Assembly: GCF_002834235.1 (NCBI RefSeq) | Contig: NZ_NNBY01000030.1 | Location: 85,942-149,941, forward strand | Length of the DNA stretch: 64,000 nucleotides | Direction of reading: 5' to 3' | Source: Ruminococcus bromii | GTDB lineage: Bacteria; Bacillota; Clostridia; Oscillospirales; Acutalibacteraceae | In this document: positions 27,569 through 37,443 of the stretch, one piece after another | How the letters are laid out: every line of letters starts with the position of its first letter | Numbering within the stretch: the stretch's first letter is position 1 | Translations under genes and position numbers: made by a program | Notes under the pieces: generated by a model | Seen by the model: the letters and a program-made list of their open reading frames with translations, nothing else | The model's database searches: none | Told to the model about the DNA's origin: nothing

Positions 27569-28105
27569 TCACGAATAAACTGACGGCTTTAATACGCCTA
27601 CATAAGGAAGATTTCTGTACTTTTCGTCATAGTCAAGACCGTAGCCGACGATAAATTCATCCGGAATTACCGCACCTGCGTAGTCAATATGGATATCGGC
27701 AACCCGTCTGTCCGGCTTGTTGAAAAGTGTACAGAGCTTTACTGATTTTGCCTTCTTGGCTTTGAGATATTTTGTGATAAAGTCAAGAGTATTGCCTGAG
27801 TCGATAATATCCTCAACAATGAGAATATCCTTGCCCTCAACAGACTGGGAAATATCCTTCTGAATATTAACTCTGCCAGAGCTTACAGTACCGCTGCCGT
27901 AGCTTGAAGCAACGATAAAGTCGATTGAAAAATCAAGATTAACCTTTCTCATAAGGTCAACCATAAAGGCAACGCTGCCCTTGAGCAGACCGACCATTAT
28001 AAAATCTTTGTCATTATAATCTTTTTCAATCTGTTTTGCAATAGTGTTCACAATATTTTCAATATCTTTTTCCGAATACAGAATTTTTTCAATATCCTTA
28101 TGCAT
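27569..28105 (-). CDS. hpt: Hypoxanthine phosphoribosyltransferase
   Basis: Purine salvage enzyme making IMP or GMP from hypoxanthine or guanine plus PRPP. The 178-residue protein has the PRPP-binding motif LIVEDIIDSGNTL near 95-107 and LKGSVAFMVDLMRK. It starts 2 bp after tilS, so translation is probably coupled. The purine permease at 61354 would supply its substrates. Confidence 0.95.
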   Translation of the reverse strand: MHKDIEKILYSEKDIENIVNTIAKQIEKDYNDKDFIMVGLLKGSVAFMVDLMRKVNLDFSIDFIVASSYGSGTVSSGRVNIQKDISQSVEGKDILIVEDIIDSGNTLDFITKYLKAKKAKSVKLCTLFNKPDRRVADIHIDYAGAVIPDEFIVGYGLDYDEKYRNLPYVGVLKPSVYS

Positions 28106-28107
28106 AA

Positions 28108-29436
28108 TTAACCCTCTTTGTCTATATTTATGAGTAATTTTTCGGTTTTTTCGGTGTCATCTGCCTTTCCCTGCAATGAAACACCAAGCTTTTCACACCA
28201 CAAAACGGTGTTGGATACCGCAAGCAGTAACAGCCTGTCCCTCATTTCGGACGGGATTTTCTGTTCGTTAAAAACCTTGCGGAGCGGTTTTGTGACCATG
28301 CGGTCCGGATATGTAAACCTGTCGCCTGCTCTGCGTGTGCGAAAAACAGGATTTTCGCCAAGCCGCTTTTTGGAAACGAGGTTATTTTGATTTGTTACTT
28401 TTTCGGTAATTTCATTTACCGTGTATATTTTTCCGTCATAAGAAAAGGTCATATTATTCTTTAACGGAATTTCATTAAAATCAGGGGAGTTTTTGGAACA
28501 TACAAAGCGGAGTATTCCCTGTTTTGAAACGGCTGTGCATTGTTTTGACAGTTCAACGCTTCCTCCGTTTCTGATTATTTCACACAATAGCAAAATTGTT
28601 TTTCTTTCGGGAGAAATGTTGCAATTATTCTTTAACAGAATAAACAACATTTCCTTCAGAACGGCAGAATCAAGGCTCAACAGCTTTTTGCAGTCGTAGC
28701 CAAAATCAGCTTTGCAGTCATGCACGGCTTTTTCGGCACATTTCTTAATGAAATCAGCCGACTCTCCGGCATTTTCACTCAAGCCTAAAGCCGTCCGTTC
28801 AAAAGAAGGATTCAGCTTTTTGAGACACGGAATAATGTTATGCCTAATGTAATTTCGTGTGTAATCATCGGCAAGATTCGTACTGTCGGTAACATATTCA
28901 AGGTTGTTTTCCTCGCAATAGCTTTCAATGTCACCTCTCGAAAGTTCAATCAGCGGTCTGATTATGTTCCCCCGTTTTGGAGGAATTGCCGACAAGCCTG
29001 CCAAAGACGCACCCCTTGCAATGTTGAATATCAGCGTTTCGGCATTGTCGGATGCCGTGTGAGCGGTTGCAATCTTTGCACAAAGTTTTTGCGAAAGCTC
29101 GTCAAAGAAAGCGTAGCGGACATTTCTTCCGCAAAGCTCTTCGCTGATTTTCTGCTGTTTGGCAAGTGTGGGAACATCAACGCTTTTTATGAAAAGTTCC
29201 GTGTTAAATTTCTTACAAAGAATTTTGCAGAAATTTTCATCACGCTTTGCCTCATCACCACGGATATTGTGGTTGATATGAGCGGCATAAATCGAAAGAT
29301 TGTATTTTTCTTTCAGAGAAACAAAAACGCTTAACAAAGCCGTGGAATCAGCTCCGCCCGAAAGTGCAACGATTACGCTGTCACCTTTTTCAAGCAAGCC
29401 GTATTTTTCAACGGTTGCTATAATACGGTTAAGCAT
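28108..29436 (-). CDS. tilS: tRNA(Ile)-lysidine synthase
   Basis: Converts C34 of the tRNA-Ile CAU anticodon to lysidine using ATP, so AUA is read as Ile. The 442-residue protein has the P-loop SGGADST at 25-31, the N-terminal PP-loop domain through TARNYIRHNIIPCL-type segment (here DYTRNYIRHNIIP), a middle domain, and the C-terminal TilS domain with RRAGDRF and EQKIPSEMRDRLLLL. It overlaps the dnaB end by 8 bp and precedes hpt. Confidence 0.95.
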   Translation of the reverse strand: MLNRIIATVEKYGLLEKGDSVIVALSGGADSTALLSVFVSLKEKYNLSIYAAHINHNIRGDEAKRDENFCKILCKKFNTELFIKSVDVPTLAKQQKISEELCGRNVRYAFFDELSQKLCAKIATAHTASDNAETLIFNIARGASLAGLSAIPPKRGNIIRPLIELSRGDIESYCEENNLEYVTDSTNLADDYTRNYIRHNIIPCLKKLNPSFERTALGLSENAGESADFIKKCAEKAVHDCKADFGYDCKKLLSLDSAVLKEMLFILLKNNCNISPERKTILLLCEIIRNGGSVELSKQCTAVSKQGILRFVCSKNSPDFNEIPLKNNMTFSYDGKIYTVNEITEKVTNQNNLVSKKRLGENPVFRTRRAGDRFTYPDRMVTKPLRKVFNEQKIPSEMRDRLLLLAVSNTVLWCEKLGVSLQGKADDTEKTEKLLINIDKEG

Positions 29437-30802
29437 CTCGGTTGTCCGTTCCCGTAAAGCGCATAAACTCGCCCTGCCAATGCAGTTTTACAATATTAGT
29501 TTCACCGTGACGGTTCTTTGCTACGATACACTCGCCCGAATTCATATCGGCTGTCGGTGCGGCAGAATCCTCTCCACCCTCTTTGTCATAGTAGCCCTCA
29601 CGATAAAGAAACAGTACGATATCGGCATCCTGCTCGATAGAACCCGAATCTCTCAGGTCGGCAATCTGCGGTCTGTGGTCATCACGCTTTTCTGCGGCAC
29701 GGGAAAGCTGTGACAGGGTGATTACGGGAACATTCATTTCCTTTGCAAGAATTTTCAGATTTCGTGTAATTTCCGAAATTTCATTTACACGGCTGTCAAT
29801 CTTTCTGCTGCTCGACATAAGCTGAAGATAGTCGATTACAACGAGGTCAAGGTTGTGAAGTCGGCGAAGTCTTGACTTCATCTCAGGAATTGTAATACCC
29901 GGAGTATCGTCAAGATAGAGGTCGGTTTTGCTGAGAATATCACTTGCGGGGATAAGTCTTGACCACTCCTCCTCGGTAAGCTGACCTGTTCTCAGTTTTG
30001 TACCGCCTATAAGCGCCTCACTTGAAAGCAGACGGCTTGCAAGCTGTTCCTTTGACATTTCAAGCGAGAAAAACGCAACGGTCTTTTTAGACTTACACGC
30101 AACATTTCGTGCAATATTGAGTGCGAAACTCGTTTTGCCCATACCCGGTCGGGCGGCAAGAATGATAAGGTCGGAGCGGTTAAGTCCCGTAATCATTCGA
30201 TCAAGGTCGCCTATGCCCGTTGGGATAGGTTTCATACTGTTGTCGGTTTCGCTGTTGAGTGCGTCAAGTCGGTCGAAAGTCTGTAAAATTACCGAGTTGA
30301 TACGCTCAAGACCGTGCTTTTCATTGCCCTGTCTGATGTCAAAAATCTTCTGTTCTGCCGAATCAATCAGAACCGAGGGATCATCGTTGCCTGCAGTTGC
30401 GTCATCAATAATTTCTCGGGACGCCGTAATAAGTCTGCGAACATTGTACTTTTCCGCAATAATCTTCGCATACTCCTCGGCATTTGAAATTGACGGACAA
30501 TTGTTGACAAGATCCATAAGATAGGTTTTTCCCGTTGTCTCGTCAAAAGCTTTATTCTGTTTTAATTTTTCAAGCAGAGTGACAAAGTCGATGCTAAGGC
30601 CGAGTCCGATCATCTCCTGCATCTGTGCAAAAATCAGCTTGTGCAAAGAAACATAGAAATAATCGGGGCTTTTCAGAGTATCAACAACCTTGTCAAAGGT
30701 GTCGCTTTCAAGAATGATTGCACCTAAAACCGCTTGTTCCGCTTCGGGGCTGTACGGCAGATGAAGTCCGTCATAACTGCCCGCAAAATTTAAATCAGCC
30801 AT
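29429..30802 (-). CDS. dnaB: Replicative DNA helicase
   Basis: Hexameric fork helicase that recruits primase. The 457-residue protein has the N-terminal primase-interacting domain (YSPEAEQAVLGAIILE), Walker A AARPGMGKTSFAL near 220, Walker B LVVIDYLQLM, and the DnaB signature SRAAEKRDDHRPQIADLRDS. It follows rplI by 15 bp, the conserved rplI-dnaB order, and overlaps tilS. Confidence 0.97.
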   Translation of the reverse strand: MADLNFAGSYDGLHLPYSPEAEQAVLGAIILESDTFDKVVDTLKSPDYFYVSLHKLIFAQMQEMIGLGLSIDFVTLLEKLKQNKAFDETTGKTYLMDLVNNCPSISNAEEYAKIIAEKYNVRRLITASREIIDDATAGNDDPSVLIDSAEQKIFDIRQGNEKHGLERINSVILQTFDRLDALNSETDNSMKPIPTGIGDLDRMITGLNRSDLIILAARPGMGKTSFALNIARNVACKSKKTVAFFSLEMSKEQLASRLLSSEALIGGTKLRTGQLTEEEWSRLIPASDILSKTDLYLDDTPGITIPEMKSRLRRLHNLDLVVIDYLQLMSSSRKIDSRVNEISEITRNLKILAKEMNVPVITLSQLSRAAEKRDDHRPQIADLRDSGSIEQDADIVLFLYREGYYDKEGGEDSAAPTADMNSGECIVAKNRHGETNIVKLHWQGEFMRFTGTDNRDA

Positions 30803-30817
30803 TTTTACTCCTGTTTA

Positions 30818-31264
30818 TTATGCCTCGGATACCTGAACATCAATCTTTGCAGAAACGCCTGTAAAGAGCTTTACCTCTGCGTGATATGTACCGAATTCCT
30901 TAATGTCGCAGTCAAGAACAACCTTGCGCTTGTCAACATCAATGTTGTACTGCTTTTTGATTTCCTCGGCAACCTGCTTTGAAGTTACGCTGCCGAAAAG
31001 TCTGCCGCCCTGTCCTGCTTTTGCAGTCATCTTGAAGGTTTTGCCCTCAAGAGTCTTTTTGTCATGTTCTGCCTGAGCCTTTTGGGTTGCAATTTTATAA
31101 TTTTTTGAATTCTCGGCATTCTTATATTCATTCATAGCCTGAGCGTTTGCCTCTTTTGCAAGCTTTCTCGGAAGGAGAAAGTTTCTTGCATAGCCGTCAG
31201 ATGCTTCAACAAGCTCGCCTTTTTTGCCGAGTGATTTTACATCCTGCATTAAAATTACTTTCAT
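30818..31264 (-). CDS. rplI: 50S ribosomal protein L9
   Basis: A 148-residue protein starting [16 protein letters not shown], with the L9 N-terminal rRNA-binding domain, the long linker helix and the C-terminal domain ([16 protein letters not shown]). ATG at 31264 has AAAGG 10 nt upstream; a TTG two codons earlier is less likely. Between gdpP (16 bp) and dnaB (15 bp), as in many Firmicutes. Confidence 0.96.
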   Translation of the reverse strand: MKVILMQDVKSLGKKGELVEASDGYARNFLLPRKLAKEANAQAMNEYKNAENSKNYKIATQKAQAEHDKKTLEGKTFKMTAKAGQGGRLFGSVTSKQVAEEIKKQYNIDVDKRKVVLDCDIKEFGTYHAEVKLFTGVSAKIDVQVSEA

Positions 31265-31280
31265 AACCAATCAACCTTTC

Positions 31281-33236
31281 TTACGAGTTTTCCTCATCAT
31301 CAAGTGTGTTGTCAATTTCAGACAGCAACTGTTGATAAGCAAGCTCTTTTGTAGTGTTTTTAAGCTGTGTCGCCGCCATGGTCTGATGACCGCCGCCGCC
31401 AAGCTTTTCCATTATAATCTGAACATTAACATTACCGTAGCTTCTTGCTGAAATGTTAATTTGACTGTTGTCTTCAAAAAGAACGAAGGATGCGTCAACA
31501 CCTTTGAGATTGAGCATTTCATCAGCCGCCTGAGCCGACGCAAGCCTTATATCGCCGTCACCGCTCGGCGCAATCGAAATTGCACAGCCACGGTAAACAT
31601 GAGCCTTGCACACAATGTCAACCTTTTCACGGTAGGTTTCGATATTATCGGAAAACATACCCTTTACGGTGAGCGTGTTTGCACCCCTTTTTCTCAGATA
31701 AGCCGCCGCCTCAAATGTACGCACGCCTGTTTTAACGGCAAAATTCTTTGTGTCAAGTGTAATGCCTGCAAGCATTGCGTCTGCCTGAACATATGTGAGC
31801 GGAGAATCATCAAGACAGCTGATTATTTCACTGCACATTTCACAGGTTGAAGACGCCGAGGGTTCGTGACAGAACACAAGAGCGTTGTTTATGTAATCAA
31901 CCGCCTTTCTGTGGTGGTCGATAATGATAACTTTTTTACATTTTTCGTAGAGCTCCGTACTTTCAAGAGAACGCTTTAAGTGCGTATCAACTATGATGAG
32001 AAGCGACTTCTGAGTAAGTCCCGAAAGAGCGGCCTCCGGAGAAATGAATATATCGGTGTCGAGTTTTTCATCAGTATAATCAATAAGCTGTTTTGCCATT
32101 GAGGTTTCTCGGTTAATGACAACCTTTGAATAACGCTTGAAAGTTTTCTCCATTATGCATTGAAGTCCGATTGCCGCACCTACGCAGTCAAGGTCGGAAA
32201 ACTTGTGTCCCATAATAAAGACCTTGTCGCAGTCGGCAACAACACGGCTGATTGCGTTTGCAATAACTCTCATACGCACCTTGCTTGCCTTTTCCGCTGC
32301 GGCAACCTTTCCGCCGAAGAACTCGTATGTATTGTCTTTTTTAATGACAGCAACCTGATCGCCGCCTCTGCCCAGTGCCATTTCAAGGGCTTTCCTTGCG
32401 TTGAGCTCACTCTCTTTGATGTTATTATAACCTCGGCAAAGACCTACCGAGATTGACGCACTGTGGTTATTTATCGTGATTCCTCGGATAGTTTTAAGAA
32501 TCGGAAACTTATCGGCTGCCATTTTTTCAACATCGGCATCTCTGAAAATTATCATATAACGGTTGTTGCCGATTTTTTTGTAAAGAGCCGAATACTGCTC
32601 AGCCCACTTTTGCAGGCAAACTTCAATATCAAGCATTGCCTCGGAAAACGACTCGTCCGAGTTATCGGAAAAGTCCTCTGCATTATCAAAAACGGCAATC
32701 GCAACGCACGGCTTGGAAGCAAGATATTCCCTTGTAATCTGCTTGTAATAGGTGTTTTCGATAAATTCACAGACAGCGCCCTCGCCTGTAGAACGGCAAT
32801 AAACCGTGTATTCCCTGCCGTCAATGGCAACATCACAGCCCTCACCCTTTTTCAGGCAGTCAATTTCTTTTCCCGAAAGGTAGGCTTTGATATTATCGCC
32901 CTCTGCACCCTTTCCGCCGCACATAGCCTTGCGGAATCGTGAATTGCACCATACAATGTCACCCTGTCTGCCTACAACGGCAACAGGGCAACTGAATTTT
33001 TCAAGGTAATCTTCGTTAATACCCTTTATACTTCCGACTATATTTTTTACCGTACTTTTTACATAGCTTGTAAATCGCAATGAAGTTATAAGCACAACGG
33101 CTAAGGAAAGAACAGACACACCGAGTTCGATATAGAACACAACAGGCGAATAGTCATAGCTGACAACAGCCATGGCAAACATTATCACCGAAAAAATTAT
33201 GAACCACGGTGTAAGCGTCCAATTTCTTTTTCTCAT
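31281..33236 (-). CDS. gdpP: Cyclic-di-AMP phosphodiesterase GdpP (DHH/DHHA1)
   Basis: Membrane enzyme that degrades c-di-AMP, affecting wall and potassium homeostasis. The 651-residue protein has two N-terminal helices (about 10-50), a PAS-like domain, a degenerate GGDEF domain (SASISVGLCRGYNN, no GGDEF motif), then the DHH domain (GHKFSDLDCVGAA near 345, IDHHRKA near 420) and DHHA1 with GGGGHQTMAA near the C-terminus. All expected metal ligands seem present. It lies between rnjA and rplI. Confidence 0.94.
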   Translation of the reverse strand: MRKRNWTLTPWFIIFSVIMFAMAVVSYDYSPVVFYIELGVSVLSLAVVLITSLRFTSYVKSTVKNIVGSIKGINEDYLEKFSCPVAVVGRQGDIVWCNSRFRKAMCGGKGAEGDNIKAYLSGKEIDCLKKGEGCDVAIDGREYTVYCRSTGEGAVCEFIENTYYKQITREYLASKPCVAIAVFDNAEDFSDNSDESFSEAMLDIEVCLQKWAEQYSALYKKIGNNRYMIIFRDADVEKMAADKFPILKTIRGITINNHSASISVGLCRGYNNIKESELNARKALEMALGRGGDQVAVIKKDNTYEFFGGKVAAAEKASKVRMRVIANAISRVVADCDKVFIMGHKFSDLDCVGAAIGLQCIMEKTFKRYSKVVINRETSMAKQLIDYTDEKLDTDIFISPEAALSGLTQKSLLIIVDTHLKRSLESTELYEKCKKVIIIDHHRKAVDYINNALVFCHEPSASSTCEMCSEIISCLDDSPLTYVQADAMLAGITLDTKNFAVKTGVRTFEAAAYLRKRGANTLTVKGMFSDNIETYREKVDIVCKAHVYRGCAISIAPSGDGDIRLASAQAADEMLNLKGVDASFVLFEDNSQINISARSYGNVNVQIIMEKLGGGGHQTMAATQLKNTTKELAYQQLLSEIDNTLDDEENS

Positions 33237-33288
33237 GTCAAACCTCTGTTAATAACAAAATAGCAAAAAATAAATCAGCGAATAAAAC

Positions 33289-35193
33289 TTAAACCTCCTG
33301 AAGAATAGGAAGAATCATCGGAGCTCTCCTTGTACGCTGACCGATAAGTTTTGAAACATCATCCTTGATTCTGTTCTTAATAATGCCCCATTCGTGAACA
33401 TTATTCTCTGCACAATCCTCAAGAATTGCAAGAGCGGTCTGCTTGACCTCTTCAAGAAGTCTTTCGCTCTCACGAACATATACAAATCCTCTTGAAACAA
33501 TATCGGGACCGCTGATAACATGACCGTCATAAACATCAAGAGAAGCAACAATAATGATAAGTCCGTCCTGTCCGAGGTGCTTTCTGTCACGAAGAACGAT
33601 ACTTCCGACATCACCAACGCCAAGACCGTCAACGAACACCTTGCCTGCCTGAACAGGCGGAAGCTCTTTCATATAATCCTCGTTGATTTCAAGAACACTT
33701 CCGACATCACCGATATAAATGTTCTTGCGTTCCATACCGAGAAACATTGCAAGGTCGGCATGTTTTCTGAGGTGTTTCTGTTCGCCGTGAACAGGGATAA
33801 AATACTTTGGCTTTACAAGCTTCTGCATGATTTTGAGTTCCTCCTGACAGGCATGACCTGAAACATGAACTTCATACATTGACTCATAAATTACCTTACA
33901 ACCCTTTTTAAGAAGTTCGTCAACAACATTGCCGACTGTTTTCTCATTACCGGGAATCGGATTGGCTGAAATTATGATGAAATCACCCTCACCAACCATT
34001 ACCTTGCGGTGGTCTGAATATGCCATTCTTGAAAGTGCGCTCATCGGCTCGCCCTGACTGCCTGTTGTAACAAGAACAACCTGCTGCGGCATATACTTGT
34101 CGAGCATATCAATATCGATAAGAATATTTTCGGGAAGATGAAGATATCCGAGCTTTTGTGCAACATCCATATAGTTGACCATACTTCTGCCCGAAAAAGC
34201 AACCTTTCTTCCGTACTTTTCTGCACAGTCAATAATCTGCTGAACACGGTTTACATTTGACGCAAAAGTTGCAATTATAATTCTGTAATTTTCCGCACTC
34301 TTGAAAAGATTGTCAAGGCTGTCGGATACAGTTCTTTCCGTAGGGGTGTATCCGGGTCTTTCGGCATTTGTACTCTCCGAAAGAAGTGCAAGAACACCTT
34401 CGTCGCCCACTCTTGCAAAGCTTGAAAGGTCAATCATATCACCCGTGATAGGTGTGCAGTCAATCTTGAAGTCGCCCGTGTGAACAATAGTACCGCCCGG
34501 AGTGTGAATTGCAAAAGCAACAGCATCGGGAATCGAATGGTTTACATGAATGAAGTCAATCTTCATACAACCGAGCTTTATTGACTGACCTGCATTTATT
34601 ACATTAAGCTGAGATTGATTGTAAAGACTATGCTCCTTGAGCTTGTTGCCTACAAGACCGAGCGTAAGCGGTGTACCGTAAATCGGAACATTCACCTTTG
34701 AAAGAAGAAAAGGCAAACCGCCGATATGGTCCTCATGTCCGTGTGTAAGGATAATACCCTTAACTCTGTCGGCATTCTGTTCAATATATGTGAAATCCGG
34801 AATTACAAGGTCAACACCGAGCATATCCCCGTCAGGAAATGCCATGCCGCAGTCGATGATGATTATATCGTTTTCACATTCAACAAGGGTGATGTTCTTG
34901 CCTATTTCGTTAAGACCGCCGAGAAATGCAATCTTAATTGACGGCTTCTGAGCATTCTTTTTTGGATAACCCTTTGACTTTGACGGATATTTCTTTTTGC
35001 CGTAATTTGACTTTCCGTTCGATTTCGGCTGAAATCCGTCATCATTTTTCTTATAGTAAGCGTTGTAGGAATTTTTACCCGAACCGCTCTTTTTTGAAGC
35101 ATTATTTTTAGAGTATTGCTTCACATTCTTTTTGCCTTTTGAGTACCTTGACTGTTTAAGCATAAAGTTTTCGTTCCTCTTTTCTGTACTCAC
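33289..35193 (-). CDS. rnj: Ribonuclease J with basic N-terminal extension
   Basis: Metallo-beta-lactamase-fold RNase with 5'-exo and endo activity in mRNA decay and rRNA maturation. The 634-residue protein starts at GTG 35193 (GGAGGT site 6 nt upstream). Residues 1-75 are a Lys/Ser/Asn/Tyr-rich low-complexity basic tail (KGKKNVKQYSKNNASKKS), absent in B. subtilis RNase J; it may bind RNA or partners. The core starts at IKIAFLGGLNEIGKN; metal motif THGHEDHIGG near 152; beta-CASP region with TTGSQGEPMSALSRMA; C-terminal domain to LPILQEV. First gene of the seven-gene unit. Confidence 0.94.
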   Translation of the reverse strand: MSTEKRNENFMLKQSRYSKGKKNVKQYSKNNASKKSGSGKNSYNAYYKKNDDGFQPKSNGKSNYGKKKYPSKSKGYPKKNAQKPSIKIAFLGGLNEIGKNITLVECENDIIIIDCGMAFPDGDMLGVDLVIPDFTYIEQNADRVKGIILTHGHEDHIGGLPFLLSKVNVPIYGTPLTLGLVGNKLKEHSLYNQSQLNVINAGQSIKLGCMKIDFIHVNHSIPDAVAFAIHTPGGTIVHTGDFKIDCTPITGDMIDLSSFARVGDEGVLALLSESTNAERPGYTPTERTVSDSLDNLFKSAENYRIIIATFASNVNRVQQIIDCAEKYGRKVAFSGRSMVNYMDVAQKLGYLHLPENILIDIDMLDKYMPQQVVLVTTGSQGEPMSALSRMAYSDHRKVMVGEGDFIIISANPIPGNEKTVGNVVDELLKKGCKVIYESMYEVHVSGHACQEELKIMQKLVKPKYFIPVHGEQKHLRKHADLAMFLGMERKNIYIGDVGSVLEINEDYMKELPPVQAGKVFVDGLGVGDVGSIVLRDRKHLGQDGLIIIVASLDVYDGHVISGPDIVSRGFVYVRESERLLEEVKQTALAILEDCAENNVHEWGIIKNRIKDDVSKLIGQRTRRAPMILPILQEV

Positions 35194-35403
35194 AAATCTA
35201 CCTCCGTTTTCTGAAATATGTACTGAATAAAAGAAAAATAAATATATCAAAGACCTCTGAGCGCCCGTGAGGTCTTAATTTATTTATAAAATAAATTCTC
35301 CGTTCTGATAACGGTGAACATCTGTATTTATAATAATATCCGCAAAATATACGAATTTTATTCCCGTAATTATGGCAACACATAGCTACCCTATCATAGT
35401 TTT
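35194..35403 (-). promoter_or_regulatory. Long structured leader of the rnj operon
   Basis: About 210 nt between the predicted start of transcription and the GTG of rnj. It contains a hairpin AAGACCTC (35250-35257) / GAGGTCTT (35269-35276) with a T-rich run after it on the minus strand, and a smaller CCGTT / AACGG hairpin upstream of it. RNase J or other RNases could act on it; the terminator-like stem might attenuate. Function is inference. Confidence 0.5.
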
Positions 35404-35410
35404 TCATTTT

Positions 35411-35440
35411 ATTTTACCGCATATCCTACTGTAATGTCAA
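35411..35440 (-). promoter_or_regulatory. Sigma-A promoter of the rnj operon
   Basis: Minus strand: TTGACA (35435-35440), 18-nt spacer, TAAAAT (35411-35416). Confidence 0.7.
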
Positions 35441-35628
35441 GAAATTTTCATAACAAACACAAAACCCAAGGCTTGCAATCCGCATAACAAAGGCAATTTT
35501 ATGCATAAAAATTTGAAATTTCCGTAAAATAAAACCCGTAAGCGATTTTTTAATTGCAATATTATGTATAAATTTCAAAATTTGTTCAAACACCTACCAA
35601 AGTTATCAGAATTATATCAAATAATGGG

Positions 35629-35657
35629 TTGCAATTGTCGTTTCAGCGTATTATAAT
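35629..35657 (+). promoter_or_regulatory. Sigma-A promoter of rnhA-nifS-nifU
   Basis: TTGCAA (35629-35634), 17-nt spacer, TATAAT (35652-35657), 63 bp before the rnhA start. The 35441-35628 stretch between this and the rnj promoter holds nothing else I recognise. Confidence 0.75.
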
Positions 35658-35719
35658 CTATAGTGCGGATTTTAATATTTTGAATAATTAGTACACTCTG
35701 AATTAAAGGAGAATTATTT

Positions 35720-36157
35720 TTGAAACAAGTTGAAATTTTTACAGACGGTGCTTGCAGCGGAAATCCCGGTCCCGGCGGTTGGGGTGCTGTTTTAAGATAT
35801 AACGGTCATGAAAAGGAAATTTCAGGCGGTGAGGCAAACACAACCAACAACCGTATGGAGCTTTCGGCTGTTATCAATGCACTTGCTCTGCTCAAAGAAC
35901 CGTGCAAGGTAACGCTTTACAGCGACTCGCAGTATGTTTGCAACGCACTAAAACTCGGTTGGGCTAAAAAGTGGAAAGCGAACAACTGGATGCGTAATAA
36001 AAAAGAAAAGGCTTTGAACCCCGAACTTTGGGACAGGCTTCTTACCCTGTATGATACTCACGAGGTTGAAATTGTGTGGGTAAAAGGACACGCAGGTCAT
36101 CCCGAAAACGAGCGTTGCGACCGACTTGCCGTTGCAGCCGCAAAACAATTTGCATAA
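35720..36157 (+). CDS. rnhA: Ribonuclease HI
   Basis: Removes RNA from RNA-DNA hybrids. The 145-residue protein has the carboxylate set: [17 protein letters not shown] (first Asp), RMELSAV (Glu), YSDSQYV (Asp) and ERCDRLA (Asp), plus the basic handle [15 protein letters not shown] typical of E. coli-type RNase HI and the GHAGHPENE loop. TTG start at 35720 with AAAGGAG upstream. First gene of an operon with nifS and nifU. Confidence 0.95.
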   Translation: MKQVEIFTDGACSGNPGPGGWGAVLRYNGHEKEISGGEANTTNNRMELSAVINALALLKEPCKVTLYSDSQYVCNALKLGWAKKWKANNWMRNKKEKALNPELWDRLLTLYDTHEVEIVWVKGHAGHPENERCDRLAVAAAKQFA

Positions 36158-36186
36158 CAATAAACTTATATAAAGGTGGATATAAA

Positions 36187-37374
36187 ATGAGATATGTTTA
36201 TGCCGACAACTCGGCTACTACAGCACTTTCGCCGAAGGTGCTTGAAAAAATGATGCCATACCTCACTGAGGTTTACGGAAACCCGTCAAGCATTTATACA
36301 ATCGGTGCAAAGGCAAAGGCTGCCGTAGAAACTGCAAGAGAAAACATTGCAAAGAATCTCGGTGCGGCTAACCCGAATGAAATTTACTTTACCTCAGGCG
36401 GAAGTGAATCCGACAACTGGGCACTCAAGGGTGTTTGTCACGCTCTCAAGGCAAAGGGCAAAAAGCACATCATTACTTCAAAGTTTGAACATCACGCTAT
36501 TCTTCACACATGTGAGGCTCTTGAAAAGGAAGGCTTTGAGGTTACTTATCTTGATGTTTACGAAAACGGTATCGTTCATCCCGAGGATGTTGAAAATGCA
36601 ATTCGTGAGGATACGGCCATAGTTTCGGTTATGTATGCAAACAACGAAATCGGTACAATTCAGCCGATTTCAGAAATCGGTGCAATTTGCAGAAAGCACG
36701 GTGTTCTTTTCCATACAGACGCAGTTCAGGCGGCAGGTTATGTGAAGATTGATGTTCAGAAAGAAAACATTGACCTTCTTTCAATGACAGCACACAAGCT
36801 CCACGGACCGAAGGGCTGCGGCCTTCTCTACATCAGAAAAGGCGTAAGAATTGAAAACCTCATCTGCGGCGGTGCTCAGGAGAGGAACAAGCGTGCCGGT
36901 ACCGAAAATGTTGCAGGCATCGTAGGTCTTGATGCCGCACTTCAGCTTGCAGTTGACGGTATGGACGAAAGAAACGCAAAGCTTGAAAAGATGCGTGACA
37001 GACTTATCGACGGTCTTTTAAAGATTGAGCGTTCAAGAATCAACGGTGACAGAGTTCACAGACTCCCCGGCAATGTCAATATGTGCTTTGAGGGCATTGA
37101 GGGTGAAAGCCTTCTTTTAAGACTTGACCTCAAGGGTGTTTCGGCATCATCGGGTTCTGCTTGTACATCGGGCAGTCTTGATCCGAGTCATGTACTTCTT
37201 GCAATCGGTCTTCCCCACGAAATTGCTCACGGCAGTATGCGTCTTTCATTCTCTGACGACAATACAGAGGAAGATATTGATTATATTCTTGAAATCGTTC
37301 CCGAAATTGTTTCGTACCTCAGAAGTATGTCACCTCTTTGGGAAAAGATTAAAAAGCAGGAAGCTCAGGGTTGA
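36187..37374 (+). CDS. nifS: Cysteine desulfurase (NifS-type)
   Basis: PLP enzyme that takes sulfur from cysteine for Fe-S cluster or tRNA thiolation. The 395-residue protein has [12 protein letters not shown] at the start, the [13 protein letters not shown] segment, the PLP lysine in [14 protein letters not shown] near 202, and the active-site Cys in [10 protein letters not shown] near 326. GGTGGATAT precedes the ATG at 36187. It lies 29 bp after rnhA and 69 bp before nifU, its usual scaffold partner. Confidence 0.94.
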   Translation: MRYVYADNSATTALSPKVLEKMMPYLTEVYGNPSSIYTIGAKAKAAVETARENIAKNLGAANPNEIYFTSGGSESDNWALKGVCHALKAKGKKHIITSKFEHHAILHTCEALEKEGFEVTYLDVYENGIVHPEDVENAIREDTAIVSVMYANNEIGTIQPISEIGAICRKHGVLFHTDAVQAAGYVKIDVQKENIDLLSMTAHKLHGPKGCGLLYIRKGVRIENLICGGAQERNKRAGTENVAGIVGLDAALQLAVDGMDERNAKLEKMRDRLIDGLLKIERSRINGDRVHRLPGNVNMCFEGIEGESLLLRLDLKGVSASSGSACTSGSLDPSHVLLAIGLPHEIAHGSMRLSFSDDNTEEDIDYILEIVPEIVSYLRSMSPLWEKIKKQEAQG

Positions 37375-37443
37375 TTGACAACCCGTTAAAATTCGTATAG
37401 AATTGAATAGATATTCGGCAACAATATATTCAGGAGGATTAAA

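Noticed and set aside
35198..35407. 69-residue ORF in the rnj leader
   Set aside because: Its start coincides with the predicted transcription start, it has no ribosome site and its composition is not protein-like; kept only as leader RNA.
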